Under the pieces are notes generated by a model. The model searched no databases, was not told the origin of the DNA, and saw nothing but the letters and a program-made list of their open reading frames with translations. 8,141 bases of DNA. It comes from JAXDBV01 sp034678415 (GTDB lineage: Bacteria > Bacteroidota > Bacteroidia > Bacteroidales > VadinHA17). This document shows, one piece after another, positions 5,415-8,141 of the stretch. Within the stretch, counting starts at the first letter, position 1, and every line of letters starts with the position of its first letter. The stretch lies in the NCBI GenBank assembly GCA_034678415.1, contig JAXDBV010000144.1:1-8141 (forward strand), in the 5' to 3' direction. The translations under genes were made by a program, and so were the position numbers.

Positions 5415-7793
5415 TTATTCCTGCTTTGCCATTATTTCGGGGGATACCCGGAGGTTTTGAAGCAGGATTTTTAGTTCACTTATTTCCGAGGCCTGTTTTT
5501 CCAATTGTTCAATTCTTATTTTCTGATGGTCAATGGTTGATTGCTGCTCCTGTATAGCTTTAACCAGTACCGGGACAAGTTTGTCATACGACAGGCTCCA
5601 AAGGTCGGTTTCTTCATTGGCCGGCCTGGTAACGGCCTCGGGTATTATCTCATAGACCTCCTGTGCAACAAGGCCAATATCGCGTACCCCCGAATCACTG
5701 ATTTCAAAACCCTTATTACCATTCACTGTACTATGATGAATATACGTTTTCGGTACCAGTTGCATCACCTCTTCCAGACCATATGGGATGTGTGTCTGAC
5801 CGGTTTTCGTCCTTCCGTCCGAATAAATTGTCCATCCATACGCCCTTGCCGAGCCTATATTGGGAGAGATGTTATCAGGCAACTCAAGTGCATAGGTCGG
5901 GTTAGTCACTGACTGTAGTCCCATTCGACCGTTCTTAAGCACGGTTATGGCATTGGATCTTGAGCTGGACGTACCGTTTCCTATGATAAAAAGAGGATCG
6001 GTGGATTCCCAGTTCTCATTTCCTGTGGCAGAACAGGTTGTATCGTTGTATTGTCCGATAACCAGTGAAGATAATGACTTGGCCACGGTTCTATAGCCCA
6101 TGGATATGGAAAAATCTCCGCTGGCGACGGTTCTGTATCCTGTCGCAGTCGAAATGGTTCCTTTTGCCTTCGTTTCAAAACCAAGAGCCGTGGAGATCCA
6201 TCCTTCCGCATACGCCTTGCAGCCAATAGCGGTGGAATTAAATCCTACAGCCCTGGTTTCATATCCTATAGCCACGGTATAGTCACCAATGGCATATGCG
6301 TATCCTCCCAGGGCTGTTGAAGCTGAACCGCTGGCCATGGAACGTTGCCCCAGCGCAACGGATGATTGTCCTTTTGCACTGGTATACAGTCCAATAGCAG
6401 TGGAGAAATCACCTCCCGAAGCAGAGCGAAAACCGATGGCTGTGGAAAAATCACCGGACGCTGTGTCGGCAATGCCGATACTGAATGCTCCTTTCGCAGT
6501 CGCCCTGGAGCCCTGTCCAACAGCAAATGAATAATCTCCTAGTGCCATAGCAACATCAGTGACAGTGCCGAATTCGTCCACACCGGCACTTCCGAAGGCA
6601 AAGCTGCGATAACCGCCGGCAAAGGCACCCCTGCCAAAGGCATAACTCTCCTCTTTTTTTGCTCTGGCATCTTCACCGAATGCGAAGGAATTCATTTTCG
6701 CAGCAACGGAATTTTTCCCGATGGCCGTTGAAAAGTTCTCCCTGGCAACAGCCTGGTATCCAAGAGCTTGAGACCAGTCACCAATGGCTTTCGATTTGTA
6801 TCCCGATGCCCAGGAGTTCGTCCCCACGCTGTCTTTTGATTCGATCAGCACGTTGCCCGCCCTGAACGCCTCCTTGACCGGGTACCACATAACGCGTGCT
6901 TCACCATGTATAACCTCTGCCTCAGTCTTCCCTGATACGTTGAAATAATCACCCGTCAGTCCTTTCGCCGGATCATAGCCTCCAACAGCAAACCCTCCTT
7001 TGCTCCCCTTGCCCGTTTCTCTATCCTGGATATAAATGCGCACGCTGTCGGGCGTCACCCGCAGGTATTCATCATCAAGACCTTTCCCCGGATCGAAGCC
7101 TCCCACAGCAAAGCCCCCTTTGCTGCCCTTGCCCGCACCCGGAGCAACATACACCCGTACACTATCCGGCGTAACACGCAGATACTCATCGGTAATCCCC
7201 TTGCCCGGATCAAACCCTCCCACCGCAAAACCACCCTTACTGCCTTTCCCAGGCTCATCCTTCACGTAAACCCTTACCCCTTCCGGGTATACCGCAAATA
7301 CCGTCTGACCATCACTTCGTTTCACCTCGAACAGGGCTTTCTCGTCATTTTGTGTGGCGTCCCCTTTGACCTCCACTCGGCCCGGACTGATTGAGTCGGA
7401 TATCCCGGAATACAGGGCATACGCCACCGGTTGGATGCGTTTCGTCTCAGAAACAGCATAAGAGATCCCTCCCGTGGGATCCAGTTCTACCTTCAGGTAA
7501 TGGGCTCCGTTGCTCCAGTCGATACCGGTAAAACTGCCACTCATCACGCTGCCGCTCCCGATGACAAGGGTCACCAGTCCCTGGCTGTCAGTGTTCAGAT
7601 CGTGGGTCTCACTGTATTCCACGGTACCCGTGGCGCTCCCCTGCAGGATACTGAACCGGAACCCGACATTCTGATTGGACAAAACGGTGCCGCCGGTATT
7701 GCGCACCACCGCCTGGTAACTGAATCCCTGCGGAATTACAGGGACAGTCAACAGATATAATACAACCGACAAAAGAAATGATCGCGTTTTCAT
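5415..7793 (-). CDS. YadA-head-like fibre protein with C-terminal S74 chaperone domain
   Basis: This 792-residue exported protein has a signal peptide (residues 1-~21, cleavage near VIPQG). Residues ~22-130 form the N-terminal region beginning GFSYQAVVRN that is common in Bacteroidota tail-fibre-domain proteins. Three ~39-residue repeats follow (GKGSKGGFAVGG at 182, 221 and 261, each joined by VRVYV-type strands). Residues ~327-580 hold about 17 copies of a 14-residue YadA-head-like motif (STAIGxxSxAxG), with one ~10-residue insertion near 402-414. Residues ~652-755 form the S74 intramolecular chaperone, with SDGRTK at 658-663 (Ser658 and Lys663, the expected self-cleavage residues), DIGLVAQEV (705-713) and SYDKLVPVLVKAIQEQQ (735-751). 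A Leu/Ile heptad coiled coil (~750-782) ends it. Known S74 domains trimerise the fibre and then release themselves; by analogy, cleavage before Ser658 would leave a trimeric surface fibre. No T9SS tail is recognised, so anchoring is unclear. The binding target is unknown. Confidence 0.88.
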   Translation of the reverse strand: MKTRSFLLSVVLYLLTVPVIPQGFSYQAVVRNTGGTVLSNQNVGFRFSILQGSATGTVEYSETHDLNTDSQGLVTLVIGSGSVMSGSFTGIDWSNGAHYLKVELDPTGGISYAVSETKRIQPVAYALYSGISDSISPGRVEVKGDATQNDEKALFEVKRSDGQTVFAVYPEGVRVYVKDEPGKGSKGGFAVGGFDPGKGITDEYLRVTPDSVRVYVAPGAGKGSKGGFAVGGFDPGKGLDDEYLRVTPDSVRIYIQDRETGKGSKGGFAVGGYDPAKGLTGDYFNVSGKTEAEVIHGEARVMWYPVKEAFRAGNVLIESKDSVGTNSWASGYKSKAIGDWSQALGYQAVARENFSTAIGKNSVAAKMNSFAFGEDARAKKEESYAFGRGAFAGGYRSFAFGSAGVDEFGTVTDVAMALGDYSFAVGQGSRATAKGAFSIGIADTASGDFSTAIGFRSASGGDFSTAIGLYTSAKGQSSVALGQRSMASGSASTALGGYAYAIGDYTVAIGYETRAVGFNSTAIGCKAYAEGWISTALGFETKAKGTISTATGYRTVASGDFSISMGYRTVAKSLSSLVIGQYNDTTCSATGNENWESTDPLFIIGNGTSSSRSNAITVLKNGRMGLQSVTNPTYALELPDNISPNIGSARAYGWTIYSDGRTKTGQTHIPYGLEEVMQLVPKTYIHHSTVNGNKGFEISDSGVRDIGLVAQEVYEIIPEAVTRPANEETDLWSLSYDKLVPVLVKAIQEQQSTIDHQKIRIEQLEKQASEISELKILLQNLRVSPEIMAKQE
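6930..7277 (-). repeat. Three tandem ~117-bp in-gene repeats encoding GGFAVGG units
   Basis: The units begin at about residues 173, 212 and 251 of the fibre protein. Each reads roughly VRVYV, then GKGSKGGFAVGG, then DPGKG, then EYLRVTPDS. The first two protein copies are nearly identical, whereas the third diverges after DPAKG. At the DNA level the copies differ at many third codon positions, which points to old repeats kept by selection on the protein rather than recent duplication. Confidence 0.85.
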
Positions 7794-7820
7794 GGGGGTA
7801 TGATTTATGTGATTTGTAAG

Positions 7821-7852
7821 AAAAGTTACGTATTTCTTCCCTCAAAATCAAT
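7821..7852 (-). promoter_or_regulatory. Possible promoter of the fibre gene
   Basis: On the minus strand ATTG (7852-7849) and TAACTTTT (7828-7821) are separated by 20 bp. They match the Bacteroidota consensus TTTG, 19-21 bp, TAnnTTTG at 3 of 4 and 7 of 8 positions. The implied leader before ATG 7793 is about 25 nt and lacks a Shine-Dalgarno site. The upstream end abuts the T-tract of the preceding terminator. Both boxes are imperfect, so confidence is low. Confidence 0.3.
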
Positions 7853-7855
7853 AAA

Positions 7856-7882
7856 AAAGGCTGAAAGTGATCTTCAGCCTTT
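7856..7882 (-). terminator. Intrinsic terminator of the upstream S74 gene
   Basis: On the minus strand AAAGGCTGAA (7882-7873) pairs with TTCAGCCTTT (7865-7856) around a 7-nt loop, giving a 10-bp stem. The descending arm runs into a tract of six Ts (7858-7853). It lies about 20 bp past the stop at 7903-7905 of the S74 gene at the right edge, so that gene and the fibre gene at 7793 are probably transcribed separately. Confidence 0.88.
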
Positions 7883-7902
7883 GCCACGACATCCGGAATG
7901 GA

Positions 7903-8141
7903 TTATTTTTCCGTAAGTTTTTCTACCATCGCCTTCAGCTCATCGATCTGCTTCTGCTGTTCCTTCATTCCAGCTAGGAGTATCACCGCAAGTTTCTCAT
8001 AAGAAACGGCCTTGTAGCCGTTATCATCTGTTTTTACAAGCCATGGAAATACCTTCTCCACTTCCTGAGCAATCAGCCCTATCTGTGTACCCTCATCAAA
8101 ATTAATCCCAGGGTATTCATCTCTTCGCCACTCAAAGCTGA
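7903..8141 (-). CDS. C-terminal part of a second S74 tail-fibre-domain protein (5' end outside window)
   Basis: Seventy-eight codons are open from the right edge (first full codon 8139-8137) to the TAA at 7903-7905. The visible sequence is the second half of an S74/endosialidase chaperone domain: FEWRRDEYPGINF (2-14 of the fragment), then TQIGLIAQEVEKVFP (18-32), GYKAVSYEKLAVILLAGMKE (41-60), and a short terminal coiled coil QQKQIDELKAMVEKLTEK. The self-cleavage Ser/Lys and the fibre region lie beyond the window. The domain is clearly related to, but diverged from, that of the 5415-7793 protein, so this is a paralogue rather than a recent duplicate. It is followed by its own terminator. Confidence 0.88.
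   Translation of the reverse strand, partial: SFEWRRDEYPGINFDEGTQIGLIAQEVEKVFPWLVKTDDNGYKAVSYEKLAVILLAGMKEQQKQIDELKAMVEKLTEK

Noticed and set aside
6100..6534. Repetitive plus-strand frames opposite the head-repeat region
   Set aside because: Their periodic AVE-type composition is the mirror of the 14-residue repeats on the minus strand.
6930..7277. Possible CRISPR-like array
   Set aside because: The repeats are in-frame protein repeats with coding spacers and diverged DNA copies, not short identical repeats with unique spacers.

Overview
The window looks like a piece of a Bacteroidota chromosome, probably Bacteroidales-like. The grounds are two genes for secreted proteins with a C-terminal S74 intramolecular chaperone (one with the N-terminal start GFSYQAVVRN often seen in this phylum), a FISUMP-domain lipoprotein, several lipoprotein signals, A/T-rich leaders without strong Shine-Dalgarno sites, and a DUF4372-type IS4-family transposase remnant. 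All recognised genes except a fragment at the left edge lie on the minus strand. This assignment rests on protein features, not on a database match.

Layout from left to right. 1-89 holds the last 28 codons of an unidentified plus-strand gene. 164-275 is a long imperfect palindrome with small internal hairpins, lying between convergent gene ends. 289-3573 is a compact minus-strand operon, transcribed right to left: a GHL10-type glycoside hydrolase-like lipoprotein, then an AGE-family (N-acylglucosamine/cellobiose 2-epimerase-like) lipoprotein 10 bp later, then a methyltransferase-type corrinoid protein 8 bp later. 3766-4500 is a FISUMP lipoprotein. 4561-5217 is an internally deleted, frameshifted IS4-family element with matched terminal inverted repeats and a perfect 9-bp target duplication (TTATAAGTT) at 4552-4560 and 5218-5226. 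5415-7793 encodes a 792-residue fibre-like protein: signal peptide, three ~39-residue GGFAVGG repeats, about 17 YadA-head-like 14-residue repeats, then an S74 chaperone domain and a coiled coil. 7903-8141 is the 3' end of a second S74 gene, followed by a strong intrinsic terminator at 7856-7882.

Working together: the two operon lipoproteins have folds that act on glycans or sugars outside the cytoplasm, while the corrinoid protein is cytoplasmic and normally carries methyl groups between methyltransferases. No methyltransferase is visible here, so any link such as use of methylated sugars is only a hypothesis. The two S74 genes look like a tandem cluster of surface fibre genes with separate transcription. 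I see no CRISPR array, tRNA or rRNA, and no confidently new system. The items most worth following up are the palindromic element at 164-275, the mixed glycan/corrinoid operon, and the miniature IS4 derivative with intact ends.
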